From: DASZQL01 sp964391865
GTDB taxonomy: Bacteria > Planctomycetota > Phycisphaerae > Phycisphaerales > UBA1924
NCBI GenBank assembly: GCA_964391865.1
Contig: CAYMNQ010000003.1
Coordinates: forward strand, 372,001-436,000
Direction: 5' to 3'
Length of the DNA: 64,000 nucleotides
This document shows positions 9,190-18,206 of the stretch, in pieces (position 1 is the first letter of the stretch; every line of letters begins with the position of its first letter). The translations under genes were made by a program, and so were the position numbers. The notes under the pieces are model-generated. The model made no database searches, was not told the origin of the DNA, and worked only from the letters and a program-made list of their open reading frames with translations.

Positions 9190-9262
9190 TGGTCCTGGCT
9201 TGGGGCTTGAGGCTGGAAGTGCTGAGGAGCGAGTGCTGAGTTCTGAGGAAAGAAAGAGAGTG
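9190..9262. repeat. Imperfect GTGCTGAG word repeats in the atp operon spacer
   Basis: The spacer between the SIMPL gene and atpA contains repeated words (AGTGCTGAG twice, with TTCTGAGG and CTTGAGG variants). It resembles the word-repeat spacers at 24742 and 36660. No promoter could be assigned. Confidence 0.45.
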
Positions 9263-9263
9263 A

Positions 9264-10028
9264 TTAGCGGGGCGGTTCTTTCGGGCCGATCGCGTACTCG
9301 ACGCTCACGGTCGCGGTGACTTCGATGTCGGAGGGGTTGATGGCGGCGTCTGCCGACTCTGAAGCGGGAGCCATGCGGTATGCCGAGTTCGACATGCGGT
9401 ACATGACCGCCCCCTCGGCGGGATCAAGATCGATCCGGTGCACCGACTTGATCTCCACCCCGGCGGCGGCCGCGAGGACATCGGCGTTCTGCCGCGCGCG
9501 GGCCGTGGCTTCCGCGATCGCCTTGTTCCGGGGCTCGCGCAAGTCCGACAGCGAGAACTGGATCCAATCAACCTGATTCGCCCCGGCGTTGACGCCCTTC
9601 GTGATGATCTCCCCGGCACGCTTGAACTGCTTGGTCTTCACGCGAACAGTGTTCGACACCGCGTAGCCGACCATCTGCTGCTCGCGCCCGTCGTAGCGGT
9701 ACTCGGGCCCGATGGAGAACATCGAGGTCTGCACCGCGTCGGCTTCGAGGTTGAGCGCCTTCAGCGCGTCCATCAGCTTGGTCATCGCCGCCGAGTTCGC
9801 GTCGAGCGCTTTCGAGGGGTCCTTGTCGACGTTCCGCACGCTGAAGGAGATCGTCAGCGTGTCCGGCTCGGCGTAGACCGTGGCGCGGCCGCTGACGTTG
9901 AGCATGGGCGGGTGCATCGCCGAGTGCTCGTCGTGGCGCGCGAGGGCCGCCGTCGGCGCGATCATCACCCCGCCGACCGCGCCGGCGAGGGAGAGCATCA
10001 CGACTCCGAATCGGCTGGCTCGTTTCAT
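9264..10028 (-). CDS. Secreted SIMPL-domain (DUF541) protein
   Basis: 254 residues with a signal peptide (V-V-M-L-S-L-A-G-A-V-G-G-V-M-I-A-P-T-A-A-L-A). The body shows the DUF541/SIMPL pattern: V-S-G-R-A-T-V-Y-A-E-P-D-T-L-T-I-S-F near the start, the A-L-D-A-N-S-A-A-M-T-K helix, T-S-M-F-S-I-G-P-E-Y-R-Y, A-V-S-N-T-V-R-V-K, and a C-terminal V-T-A-T-V-S-V-E-Y. Family members are periplasmic or outer-membrane proteins (such as BP26) of no settled function, which can form channel-like oligomers. It starts 6 bases after the atpH stop and precedes atpA, so it is probably co-transcribed with ATP synthase genes, an unusual place. Confidence 0.88.
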   Translation of the reverse strand: MKRASRFGVVMLSLAGAVGGVMIAPTAALARHDEHSAMHPPMLNVSGRATVYAEPDTLTISFSVRNVDKDPSKALDANSAAMTKLMDALKALNLEADAVQTSMFSIGPEYRYDGREQQMVGYAVSNTVRVKTKQFKRAGEIITKGVNAGANQVDWIQFSLSDLREPRNKAIAEATARARQNADVLAAAAGVEIKSVHRIDLDPAEGAVMYRMSNSAYRMAPASESADAAINPSDIEVTATVSVEYAIGPKEPPR

Positions 10029-10034
10029 GGCTGG

Positions 10035-10670
10035 TTATTCCCCGAACATCCGGTCGATGCGTTCGCGGAGCGCCCCGCCGCCGCGTTCGACGATGCGGTC
10101 GCGCATCTTGCGAAGCCCTGCATCGATGGTGGCGTCGATCATCTTGTCGCCCACCTGGATGCGCAGCCCGCCGATCATCTTGTCGTCGACGTACGCGTGG
10201 ACCACCGGCTCGCGCTTCATCACGCCCGCCAGCGTGGCGCGGATGTTCTCGACATCCTCCGCCGACATCGGGAAGCGGCTGTAGACATCGACCTCGACGC
10301 GCCCGAACCGCTCCTGCAGCATCTGGTCGAACGCCGTGAAGATCTGGTAGCCGCGGTCCAGCCGCTCCTTGCGCGCCAGCAGCAGCATGAAGTTCATCAG
10401 GATAGGGCTGATGTTGTTCTGGAACGCCTTGCCCAAGACGGCTTCCTTGTCCGCCGCCGAGATGATCTTGGAGCGGAAGAACTCGCGCACCTTGGGGTCG
10501 CGGGCGCGGGCTTCTTCGAGCTGCTCCATCTCGTCGTTGATCTCTTCCAGCAGGGCGCGCCCGCCCTGCTTCTCGACCAACTCAAAGAGCGCCTGCGCGT
10601 AGATCTTGTCCAGCGCCTCGGGCGGGGCTTCGATGGCGGCGGCGGGATGGCTCGTCGTCGGGGTGCTCAT
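10035..10670 (-). CDS. atpH: ATP synthase subunit delta
   Basis: 211 residues; the stator subunit linking the b dimer to the top of F1. The helical N-domain (Y-A-Q-A-L-F-E-L-V-E-K-Q-G), the N-F-M-L-L-L-A-R-K-E-R motif in the middle and the C-terminal V-Q-V-G-D-K-M-I-D-A-T-I-D-A-G-L-R-K-M match the OSCP/delta pattern (R-I-Q-V-G-D-K-M-I-D here). It follows atpF after 37 bases and is followed at 6 bases by the SIMPL gene. Confidence 0.93.
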   Translation of the reverse strand: MSTPTTSHPAAAIEAPPEALDKIYAQALFELVEKQGGRALLEEINDEMEQLEEARARDPKVREFFRSKIISAADKEAVLGKAFQNNISPILMNFMLLLARKERLDRGYQIFTAFDQMLQERFGRVEVDVYSRFPMSAEDVENIRATLAGVMKREPVVHAYVDDKMIGGLRIQVGDKMIDATIDAGLRKMRDRIVERGGGALRERIDRMFGE

Positions 10671-10707
10671 GATCGTTTCGGGCTCGCTCGGAGGCGTGGG
10701 GAGTCTC

Positions 10708-11325
10708 TCAGGCGCGGGCGTATTCGTTCTTCACTTCCGCCATCGCCTCGGCGACGAGGTGCTTCTGGTCGTTCGCGTTCACCTCGCGCTTGAGGATCTT
10801 GCCCGCGACGGCGGTGGCGAGGTTCGCCGCCTCGCCGTAGATGTCCGTGATCGCGGAGCGCTTGGCGGCTTCGATGTCGCGCATCGCGGCTTCGCGCATC
10901 TGCGTCAGCTCCGCGTCCGCCTTCACCTTCAGGTCGGCGGCGAGGCGCGTTTGCTCCGCGCGGGTCTCTTCGATCATCCGCTGCGCGTCCGCCTTCGCCT
11001 GCGACAGCGAGCGCTCGAATTCCTTCTGTGCCTCGGCGGACTTCTTCCGCGCTTCCTCGGCGGCGAAGATTTCAGAACGGATCTTCTTCTCACGCTCTTC
11101 CAGCCCGCCGAGGATCTTCGGCCAGGCGGTCGCCTTCAGCACGAAGAACGCGATCAGGAAGACGAGGATCGCCGACCCGAACTGGATCAGCGTGAAATAC
11201 ATCGGCTGGTCGTGCGGACCGGCGGCGTGGGCCGCGCCCTCAGCGGCGAAGGCCATCGCCGGCAACGCGAGCACCGGGGCGGAACCCGTCAGCGACTTCA
11301 TCATCAGGCGGCTGCTCATCATCAA
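10708..11325 (-). CDS. atpF: ATP synthase subunit b
   Basis: 205 residues; the stator stalk of F0. The N-terminus is longer than usual and looks like a cleavable signal (L-A-L-P-A-M-A-F-A-A-E-G), followed by the membrane segment F-G-S-A-I-L-V-F-L-I-A-F-F-V-L-K and then the long charged helix (L-E-E-R-E-K-K-I-R-S-E-I-F-A-A-E-E-A) typical of b. Three or four Met codons at the start leave the exact start open. It lies 177 bases after atpE, a wide gap for an atp operon; the gap holds two hairpins. Confidence 0.93.
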   Translation of the reverse strand: MMMSSRLMMKSLTGSAPVLALPAMAFAAEGAAHAAGPHDQPMYFTLIQFGSAILVFLIAFFVLKATAWPKILGGLEEREKKIRSEIFAAEEARKKSAEAQKEFERSLSQAKADAQRMIEETRAEQTRLAADLKVKADAELTQMREAAMRDIEAAKRSAITDIYGEAANLATAVAGKILKREVNANDQKHLVAEAMAEVKNEYARA

Positions 11326-11368
11326 AGCTCCAAGGCCGGCGTCGACGCGCCTCTACACAACCTAGTGG

Positions 11369-11486
11369 GACGGGCGTCCCGCCCGTCTCTCCTGCCTTCT
11401 CTATTTCTTCTGCTTCTTCTCACCGGCGCGAGGGCCAAGGCTCTCGACATCACTCGAAAGCCGAAGCCCCCGCGCCGGGGCGGGGG
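11369..11486 (-). promoter_or_regulatory. Two hairpins in the atpE-atpF spacer
   Basis: The first (7-bp arms at 11467-11473 and 11480-11486) lies 16 bases past the atpE stop on the minus strand. The second is a perfect 8-bp stem, GACGGGCG/CGCCCGTC (11369-11376 and 11380-11387), before atpF. Because the c subunit is needed in many copies, stable structures right after atpE could protect or cut back the message; this role is inferred only from position. Confidence 0.5.
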
Positions 11487-11502
11487 AATTCTGATTCTCG
11501 GC

Positions 11503-11859
11503 TCAGAGCAGCGCGAGGAACCCGCCGAGGACCGCGAACAGGGTCGCGCCTTCGACGAGCGCCGCCGCGATCAGCATGTTGGTGCCGATGGTGCCGGACG
11601 CTTCGGGCTGGCGGGCCATCGCTTCGACGGCCGAGCCGCCGATCTTGCCGATGCCCAGACCGCCGCCCACCACCGCGAGGCCCGCGGCGAGACCGGCGCC
11701 GATGCCGCGGCCGATGTTGTTCTGCTTCGCCAGCTTGGCGGCGTCATCCACGCTGGTGGCGACGAAGCCCGCGGTGTCCGCGGCAAGGGCCGGGTTGGAG
11801 GCAAAGAACGCGAGAGCGGCGGCGGCCGCACCGAAACCGATCAGCTTGCTCATCTTCAT
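11503..11859 (-). CDS. atpE: ATP synthase subunit c
   Basis: 118 residues with a signal-like N-terminal extension (G-A-A-A-A-A-L-A-F-F-A-S-N-P-A-L-A-A). Two hairpin helices follow: the glycine-rich G-A-G-L-A-A-G-L-A-V-V-G-G-G-L-G-I-G, the polar loop with A-R-Q-P-E, and a second helix carrying the ion-binding Glu in A-L-V-E-G-A-T. The Gln of helix 1 and the Ser/Thr directly after Glu that mark Na+-coupled rings are absent, so proton coupling is more likely. I chose the ATG at 11859 (GGAG 10 bases upstream); upstream codons read an unlikely basic peptide. Confidence 0.93.
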   Translation of the reverse strand: MKMSKLIGFGAAAAALAFFASNPALAADTAGFVATSVDDAAKLAKQNNIGRGIGAGLAAGLAVVGGGLGIGKIGGSAVEAMARQPEASGTIGTNMLIAAALVEGATLFAVLGGFLALL

Positions 11860-11970
11860 GGTCGTTCGAACTCCAGTCTTGCGGCGCCGCTTGTTTGACG
11901 CCTCGGTGAATCGATACGGGTCAATCCGGCTCGAACCGCCCGAGCGGGCCGGCCGGGAATACTCAGTCAA

Positions 11971-12930
11971 TCAGGCATGGGCCGCGTGCGCGTGACCGTG
12001 GTCGTGCGCATGCTCCTCGTCGTGGTGCTCGTCGTGATGGTGGTGCGCCAGCTGCGCGATGAAGAGGGTGGTGAGGAACGTAAAGATGAACGCCTGCAGG
12101 AAGGCGACGAAGAGCTCAAGGAACATGATCGCCACGCTCGCGCCGATCGCCACCAGACCCACCGGCGCGCCGAGCAGCCATCCCAGCGCGGCGGGTGCCG
12201 CCGCCGTGAAGCCCAGCAGCACCGCCAGCAGCACGTGACCCGCGGTCATGTTCGCGAACAGACGCAGCGCCAGCGCGAAGGGCTTCACGAACGTGCCCAT
12301 GATCTCGACGGGGAGCATGATCGGCGCCAGGAACACCGGCCCGCCGCCGAGGTAGTGCTTCGCCCACGCGCCGAAACCGGCGGACATGATGCCGTTGATC
12401 TGCCAGACGATGAACGCCGTCACCGCGAGCCCCGCGGTCACCGCGAGCCGGCCCGTCGCCGTTCCGCCGATCACGGCGAAGTGCGGGTCGCCCATGAACA
12501 TCCCGCCGAGCAGGTGCTGGATATCCATCAGCGGCACCAGCCCCAGCAGATTGTTGAACAGGATGAAGAAGAAGATCGTCAGCAGGAACGGCGCGAACCT
12601 CCGGCCCGTCTCCTCGCCCAGCTGCGCGTAGATCACCTTGTCGCGCATGTACAGGATGATGACTTCGAGCAGCTGAGCCAGCTTGCCCTTCGCGAGGTAG
12701 CGGTCGTTCCCCTCGCTCTGCGGGCCCGTGCCGATCTTGCCGGCGACTGACTGCAGCACCAGCACCGCGAGAATCACCGCGATGATCATCGTCAGCGAGT
12801 TCATCGTCAGCAGCGGGCCGATCAGCACCGGGCCGAGGTACGTGTCCGCGAAAGGTCCGGCGACAAGCGGCTTGTCGAGCACGTGACCCAGGGGGTTGTC
12901 GCCGGCGGCGAGAATCACAGTTCCGAGCAT
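11971..12930 (-). CDS. atpB: ATP synthase subunit a with His-rich C-terminus
   Basis: 319 residues; the proton channel partner of the c ring. The conserved segment K-P-F-A-L-A-L-R-L-F-A-N-M-T-A-G-H contains the essential Arg, and the last membrane helices (L-F-V-A-F-L-Q-A-F-I-F-T-F-L-T-T-L-F-I) are intact. After the last helix comes an unusual tail of about 28 residues, half of them His with Asp/Glu, not found in the standard subunit. The ATG at 12930 with AGGA upstream was chosen over a TTG at 12972. The His codons are not a frameshift product because the frame stays open to the normal end. Confidence 0.94.
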   Translation of the reverse strand: MLGTVILAAGDNPLGHVLDKPLVAGPFADTYLGPVLIGPLLTMNSLTMIIAVILAVLVLQSVAGKIGTGPQSEGNDRYLAKGKLAQLLEVIILYMRDKVIYAQLGEETGRRFAPFLLTIFFFILFNNLLGLVPLMDIQHLLGGMFMGDPHFAVIGGTATGRLAVTAGLAVTAFIVWQINGIMSAGFGAWAKHYLGGGPVFLAPIMLPVEIMGTFVKPFALALRLFANMTAGHVLLAVLLGFTAAAPAALGWLLGAPVGLVAIGASVAIMFLELFVAFLQAFIFTFLTTLFIAQLAHHHHDEHHDEEHAHDHGHAHAAHA

Positions 12931-13003
12931 CACAGCGTCCTGACGAACAATGACGGGACCATCACCAACCAACCACCACGGGCAAAGATCGGTCTGGAAG
13001 AAT

Positions 13004-13038
13004 TCCCGTCGGGCGAGACAGAGCCACGCCCGTCGGGA
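13004..13038 (-). terminator. GC-rich hairpin between the small membrane gene and atpB
   Basis: CCCGTCGGGCG (13005-13015) and CGCCCGTCGGG (13027-13037) pair with one central A-A/T-T mismatch. It lies in a 139-base spacer inside the operon, so it may be an attenuator or repeat element more than a full terminator. No T-tract follows. Confidence 0.4.
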
Positions 13039-13069
13039 GCATCATCCGTTGGGACGAGGGTGATCCCGC

Positions 13070-13519
13070 TCAACTCTGGTGCTGCTGCTGCAGAACCTTC
13101 AAGTGTGACGAGAAAACCACCGCCTGAACGATCGCCGCCGACGAAAAGGCACCCGCCGCGACCATGGCGTAAACCAGCGGGTCAGGGCGGGTCGGCCAGT
13201 ATAACAGCACCGCCGAGAACAGCACGCCGAAGACCCCGATCCCCTGCGCCGCAAAGAGGGCTGTGACCCACTTCGCCGGCTCGCGCGGCACTCCGGGTCG
13301 GACGATCAAAACCCCCAGCACCACGCCGATCGCCGCCGGGACCGCACCCATCGCCGCCGAAGGGACCGCGCCGGGCCGGAGCATCCAGACTACGACCGTC
13401 GCCAGAGCTACGACGGCAGCGATCGCCGCCACCCCGACGGCGATCAGTTTCGCCCCCGGCATGGTGATCGGCGTCGCATGAAATGGCTGTTTTGCGCCGT
13501 TCTTCGGTTCATCGCTCAT
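13070..13519 (-). CDS. Small four-helix membrane protein, AtpI position
   Basis: 149 residues with four hydrophobic stretches: L-I-A-V-G-V-A-A-I-A-A-V-V-A-L, A-A-I-G-V-V-L-G-V-L-I-V, G-I-G-V-F-G-V-L-F-S-A-V-L-L-Y, and V-Y-A-M-V-A-A-G-A-F-S-S-A-A-I. The last part recalls AtpI-type proteins, which help assemble the c ring, and its place between atpZ and atpB is that of atpI, but I could not confirm the family from motifs. The ATG at 13519 overlaps the atpZ stop by 11 bases, indicating translational coupling. A GTG at 13534 would be an alternative start. Confidence 0.7.
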   Translation of the reverse strand: MSDEPKNGAKQPFHATPITMPGAKLIAVGVAAIAAVVALATVVVWMLRPGAVPSAAMGAVPAAIGVVLGVLIVRPGVPREPAKWVTALFAAQGIGVFGVLFSAVLLYWPTRPDPLVYAMVAAGAFSSAAIVQAVVFSSHLKVLQQQHQS

Positions 13520-13934
13520 CGGCCCGCCCCTCACGATCGCCCCGGCCGTCCTGCTCCTGCCGCGCCCTTTTCAAATCAGTCTGGAGATCGCGCTCGAAGT
13601 CCGATAACCGCTGGCGGATGGTCTCCGCCGAGGCTTCCGGCACGGGCTCGGTCGAGGCGGCTATCGGCTTCGGCCCGTGAGGGTGGTCGCGTTTGTAGGC
13701 GCTCGTTGCTTCCTTATTCATGCGAAGCGCGGCACGAATGAAGTTGTACCCCCCGCCCAGCACGCCGATCCCGGCACCGATGAGCGTCCAGCGCGGGCTG
13801 GTGCCCAGCCAGCGGTCAAGCCCCCACCCGAGCAGCACCATCCCGATGATCGACCCGGACAGTTCGACCCCCATCCCGCTGATTTTCCAGAGGGAGGATG
13901 TGTCGCCGGATTTGTTGGGACTGGGCGTCGTCAC
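13509..13934 (-). CDS. atpZ: AtpZ/AtpI-family F0F1 ATP synthase assembly protein
   Basis: 141 residues. Two membrane hairpins with the family pattern G-V-E-L-x-G-S-I-I-G-M-V-L-L-G-W-G-L-D-R-W-L-G-T-S-P-x-x-T-L-I-G-A-x-x-G-V, the ATPase gene1 / AtpZ signature (W-G-L-D-R and G-x-x-x-G-x-x-x-G-G). In other bacteria AtpZ and AtpI act together in Mg2+ uptake or c-ring assembly. A charged tail of about 65 residues (L-S-D-F-E-R-D-L-Q-T-D-L-K-R) is an addition. It is the first gene of the operon; its start faces the YhbH gene across about 165 bases, so the operon promoter should lie at 13935-14100. Confidence 0.82.
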   Translation of the reverse strand: MTTPSPNKSGDTSSLWKISGMGVELSGSIIGMVLLGWGLDRWLGTSPRWTLIGAGIGVLGGGYNFIRAALRMNKEATSAYKRDHPHGPKPIAASTEPVPEASAETIRQRLSDFERDLQTDLKRARQEQDGRGDREGRADER

Positions 13935-14101
13935 TTGGGGATTGCTCGACCGCGAGTGTAATTCCGCCGACGAATTGATGCCCGGCGTTCACCAAACATT
14001 CCCCGATTGTCACGATCTCCACCCCAAACCCGTCGTACTGTTCTGTGGGTGGAAAGACTCGATCGTCGGCACAGGACGCCCGCCGGCGGCAAGGGGTGAG
14101 C

Positions 14102-15226
<1,125 letters not shown>

Positions 15227-15246
15227 CATCGTTCGTGCCGAAGAGA

Positions 15247-17703
15247 TCATGGGCACTGCGATCCCCAATGCTCCAGCACCAGGCCCAGATCGCCGAACCC
15301 GAGCACGCCGTTCTGATCGAGGTCGGCCGAGCAACTCGGGGTCGCCAGCTGGTCCCAGTTGGTGATGAGCGCGGCGATGTCCAGCAGGTCGACGCGGTCA
15401 TCGAACCCTGTATCGCCGGGCAGCCGTGGGATGCTGAGTTCGGCAAAGCCTCCGGTGAAGATGCCGCCGGCAAGGCGGCAGTTTGAGAAATACAAACGTC
15501 GAAACCCGTTGATGCAACCACTCGCAAATGGCGGTCCGTTCGAGCCCGTTGTGTAGGAAACTGTTGATTCGAGCAGTTCAACATGATTCCCGCGGAGGAA
15601 TCCAACCCTCCCACTGGAGAAACCGAGGACCAACGGGGAACCGGGTCCGGTTGTGAACGAGTGCAAGGATACGACGGGGTTATCGAACGTGAGAATTGGA
15701 TTGCGAATCGGCGTCCAAATGCTCCCGTCCCACTTCGCCAATCTGTATTCGCCGGCGGAGTCAAGATACAAACCCGCGCAGTAGAGAACACGCGCGTCAC
15801 CCTCGCCGTGGACCGCCAGTGCGCCAGTCCAGCCACGCACGGGATCGGTGAGATTGGTGACCAAGCCGCTCCATCCCTCGCCATCCCATTGCGCCAACCC
15901 CGGCACGAGCTCATCACCGGCATGTGAAAAAAGACCGCCGACCACCAGAAGTCTCGGGGCGCTCCCCTTCGCTATCGCAGCGGGCATCGGCGTGAATTCC
16001 ACCATCGCGAAGACCGGTGCTCCAACGGAGCCGGGCTCGGTGCGCGGGCCGGTCGTCTCGATCACGCTGACTCCGTCTTCGCGGATGATCGCGACACCAT
16101 ATGTCGTCGCCAACGGGCCTTGATCGGGCACGGTGAAACTGCCACCGAGCGCCACAACCGGGCCGTCAGGCGAAGAGAGTGTTGCCAACGAGGAGATGCA
16201 TTCGTACGACTTTGCGGGCCTTTCTCCGATTGGTTGCCATTGCTGCTCAGTTGAATCCCAGTAACGAACCGAACTACAATTGAAGGCCAGCAGAGTCGGT
16301 CCCGTCCCGAGATCACCGACTACGATCGAGCCGGACTCATCCGAGAGTCGGCGCCAATCGCCCTCATTCCATCTGAAGAATCCTGAATCCTGGCACTCGC
16401 CGTTCCGGCAGAAACTGCCGGAGAAGTACAGCGACGGCCCTGTCCCATCATCGAAAACCAACGGCGGATCGTAGATGGACGCGCTTGAGACTCCCGTGCC
16501 GAATGGGATCCACTGTTCGCCGTCGTATCGCGCTGAGTACCTGCATGGGCCGCCGCAGCTTCGGAGCACGCGACCGCTCACCAGCAATTCGTTCCGACCG
16601 GTCGCGGTGCGGTGGACCGTCAAGTCCGACAGCAGGCTCGTTGCAAGGGGTTCGGAGACAAGCCCGCCTTGCATTGAGTCCCAAGCGGCTCCGTCCCACC
16701 TGGCAATGTGCCCGAATGTCGAACCCTGGGCTCGGGTAAACAAGCCGCCGGCGTAGAGCCCCGATGCTTGAAGTGGCGATCCAGGATCGAATGCGAGCAT
16801 TTCGACTTCGCGATCTACGCCGCTCAAAACAGCGTGCCACTGCTCGCCGCTCCAACGCGCGACGCCGACGTTGTCGGCCTCGTCGATGGCCAACCGACCG
16901 GTCACATACAAACCGCGCGGGATCGTCTCACTGCCGGGCACGACAGAAAGGCTCGTTGCGACCCGCGCGAGGCAATCGGAGATGGGACTCCATGCGGTGC
17001 CATCCCAGCGCAGCACTCGGCTGTCGGCAGGGCAATCGGCAGAGTATCGCTCGAGCGCGTATAGATCCGTACCCTGCCCGTCGTCCCATTCGATCATCGA
17101 ATAGACAACCCCAGTCACTCCGGCATCGGCACGGCTCCATTGCACCCCGTCCCACTTTGCAAGCCGTGTGCCGAGGGGCAGTTCGTCGAACACGCCGGCC
17201 GCAAAGAACTCGGCCGGCCCGCCGGTGCGTCGGACGCCGATCGCGGTGACATTGCTCACGCGTCCTCCGAGCGCCGACCACCGGACGCCGTCCCAATGCG
17301 CGATGCGAGATTGGTAGGGACTCGTTGTTTGGCGAACCGATCCGACCGCGCGAAGCTCGCCATTCTCGAACCAGAATTCGGAGGTATCACCAAGAACCGA
17401 GGAGTCTGGCTCGAAAGACTCATCGTGTGGCGCGCGGATGACTTCGCGAAGCACGCCGTTCCATCGAATAAGACCGCGAGAGCCCGGGCGCCACCAGAAC
17501 ACGCTCTGTGTACCGTCGGGTTCCTCAGCGGCGACGCCACGAAATTGAGAAACCATTCCAAAACTTCCACCAAACATGAAACCGGGCGATGAGGAGCTAT
17601 GCTCCCTCGACCACGTGAGTTCGCAACCCGGCTGCGCGGTCGCTGCCCACTGCGCTCCGAGGACACCTACAACGAATACGGCGACGCGATGAACTGGACG
17701 CAT
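15247..17703 (-). CDS. Secreted propeller-repeat protein with dockerin-like tail
   Basis: 818 residues. Signal peptide (V-A-V-F-V-V-G-V-L-G-A-Q-W-A-A-T-A-Q) after an ATG with GAGGAG upstream. The body is a string of about 50-residue units with the core W-D-G-x-x-W-x-x-L/I-G and L-x-V-x-G-x-F, a looser version of the repeats in the 4724-7453 protein, plus D-D-G-x-G-P-S-L-Y phrases that recur in beta-propellers. The C-terminus carries D-T-G-F-D-D-R-V-D-L-L-D-I-A and D-L-D-Q-N-G-V-L-G-F-G-D-L, and ends H-W-G-S-Q-C-P. No catalytic residues were recognised; an extracellular binding role is inferred. Confidence 0.8.
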   Translation of the reverse strand: MRPVHRVAVFVVGVLGAQWAATAQPGCELTWSREHSSSSPGFMFGGSFGMVSQFRGVAAEEPDGTQSVFWWRPGSRGLIRWNGVLREVIRAPHDESFEPDSSVLGDTSEFWFENGELRAVGSVRQTTSPYQSRIAHWDGVRWSALGGRVSNVTAIGVRRTGGPAEFFAAGVFDELPLGTRLAKWDGVQWSRADAGVTGVVYSMIEWDDGQGTDLYALERYSADCPADSRVLRWDGTAWSPISDCLARVATSLSVVPGSETIPRGLYVTGRLAIDEADNVGVARWSGEQWHAVLSGVDREVEMLAFDPGSPLQASGLYAGGLFTRAQGSTFGHIARWDGAAWDSMQGGLVSEPLATSLLSDLTVHRTATGRNELLVSGRVLRSCGGPCRYSARYDGEQWIPFGTGVSSASIYDPPLVFDDGTGPSLYFSGSFCRNGECQDSGFFRWNEGDWRRLSDESGSIVVGDLGTGPTLLAFNCSSVRYWDSTEQQWQPIGERPAKSYECISSLATLSSPDGPVVALGGSFTVPDQGPLATTYGVAIIREDGVSVIETTGPRTEPGSVGAPVFAMVEFTPMPAAIAKGSAPRLLVVGGLFSHAGDELVPGLAQWDGEGWSGLVTNLTDPVRGWTGALAVHGEGDARVLYCAGLYLDSAGEYRLAKWDGSIWTPIRNPILTFDNPVVSLHSFTTGPGSPLVLGFSSGRVGFLRGNHVELLESTVSYTTGSNGPPFASGCINGFRRLYFSNCRLAGGIFTGGFAELSIPRLPGDTGFDDRVDLLDIAALITNWDQLATPSCSADLDQNGVLGFGDLGLVLEHWGSQCP

Positions 17704-17841
17704 GTCGCATACTCCTCGGAAATTCGGTCATCGGGCAAGAATCCGGCTCGATGACGCGCCGTTCAGATGCAGATTGCCAACCAACTTCCCCATACGAATC
17801 AAGCGGCGACTCGGTTGCCGAAGAGTCGAAACTCGGTTGAC

Positions 17842-18060
17842 TTAGAACAGCGTGTAGATGAACGGCGCCGCCGCTGTCCCGCCGAGGACGACGAGGACGC
17901 CGACGATCAGCAGCACGAGCACGATGGGGATGAGCCACCATTTCTTGTTGTGCTTCAGGAAGTCCCACAGCTCGGCGAGCACGCCGCTCTGCTGGCGCGA
18001 TGCTTCTCGCGCGAATCGCTCGGCGTCGGTGCTCGGGGTCTGCTTCGGATCATTGCTCAT
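17842..18060 (-). CDS. DUF5989-family small membrane protein
   Basis: 72 residues: a polar N-terminus, the stretch L-W-D-F-L-K-H-N-K-K-W-W-L-I-P-I, and one membrane segment (I-V-L-V-L-L-I-V-G-V-L-V-V-L) ending A-P-F-I-Y-T-L-F. This is the DUF5989 pattern, a protein that regularly sits next to SxtJ-type and carbamoyltransferase genes, as it does here (genes at 18207 and 18950, same strand). Its role is unknown; it may anchor the other two to the membrane. The ATG at 18060 gives the short product; upstream codons are repeat DNA. Confidence 0.8.
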   Translation of the reverse strand: MSNDPKQTPSTDAERFAREASRQQSGVLAELWDFLKHNKKWWLIPIVLVLLIVGVLVVLGGTAAAPFIYTLF

Positions 18061-18107
18061 GAGGGGAACCTCGGCGTGGCGCGGGGTGTGGGTCATGCAC
18101 GAACACG

Positions 18108-18190
18108 AGAATTGCCACAGATGACCCAGATGAACACAGATGCAGAACCGATTCAAGCATCCTATCTGGGTCCATCTGTGCCATCTGTGG
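18108..18190. repeat. Palindromic CACAGATGG-word repeat
   Basis: GCCACAGATGACCCAGATG at the left is mirrored by CATCTGTGCCATCTGTGGC at the right, with degenerate copies of C-C-C-A-G-A-T-G and ACACAGATG in between. This is one of several nested word palindromes in the window and fills most of the spacer between the SxtJ-like and DUF5989 genes. Confidence 0.8.
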
Positions 18191-18206
18191 CTTCTACTCT
18201 TCCGGC

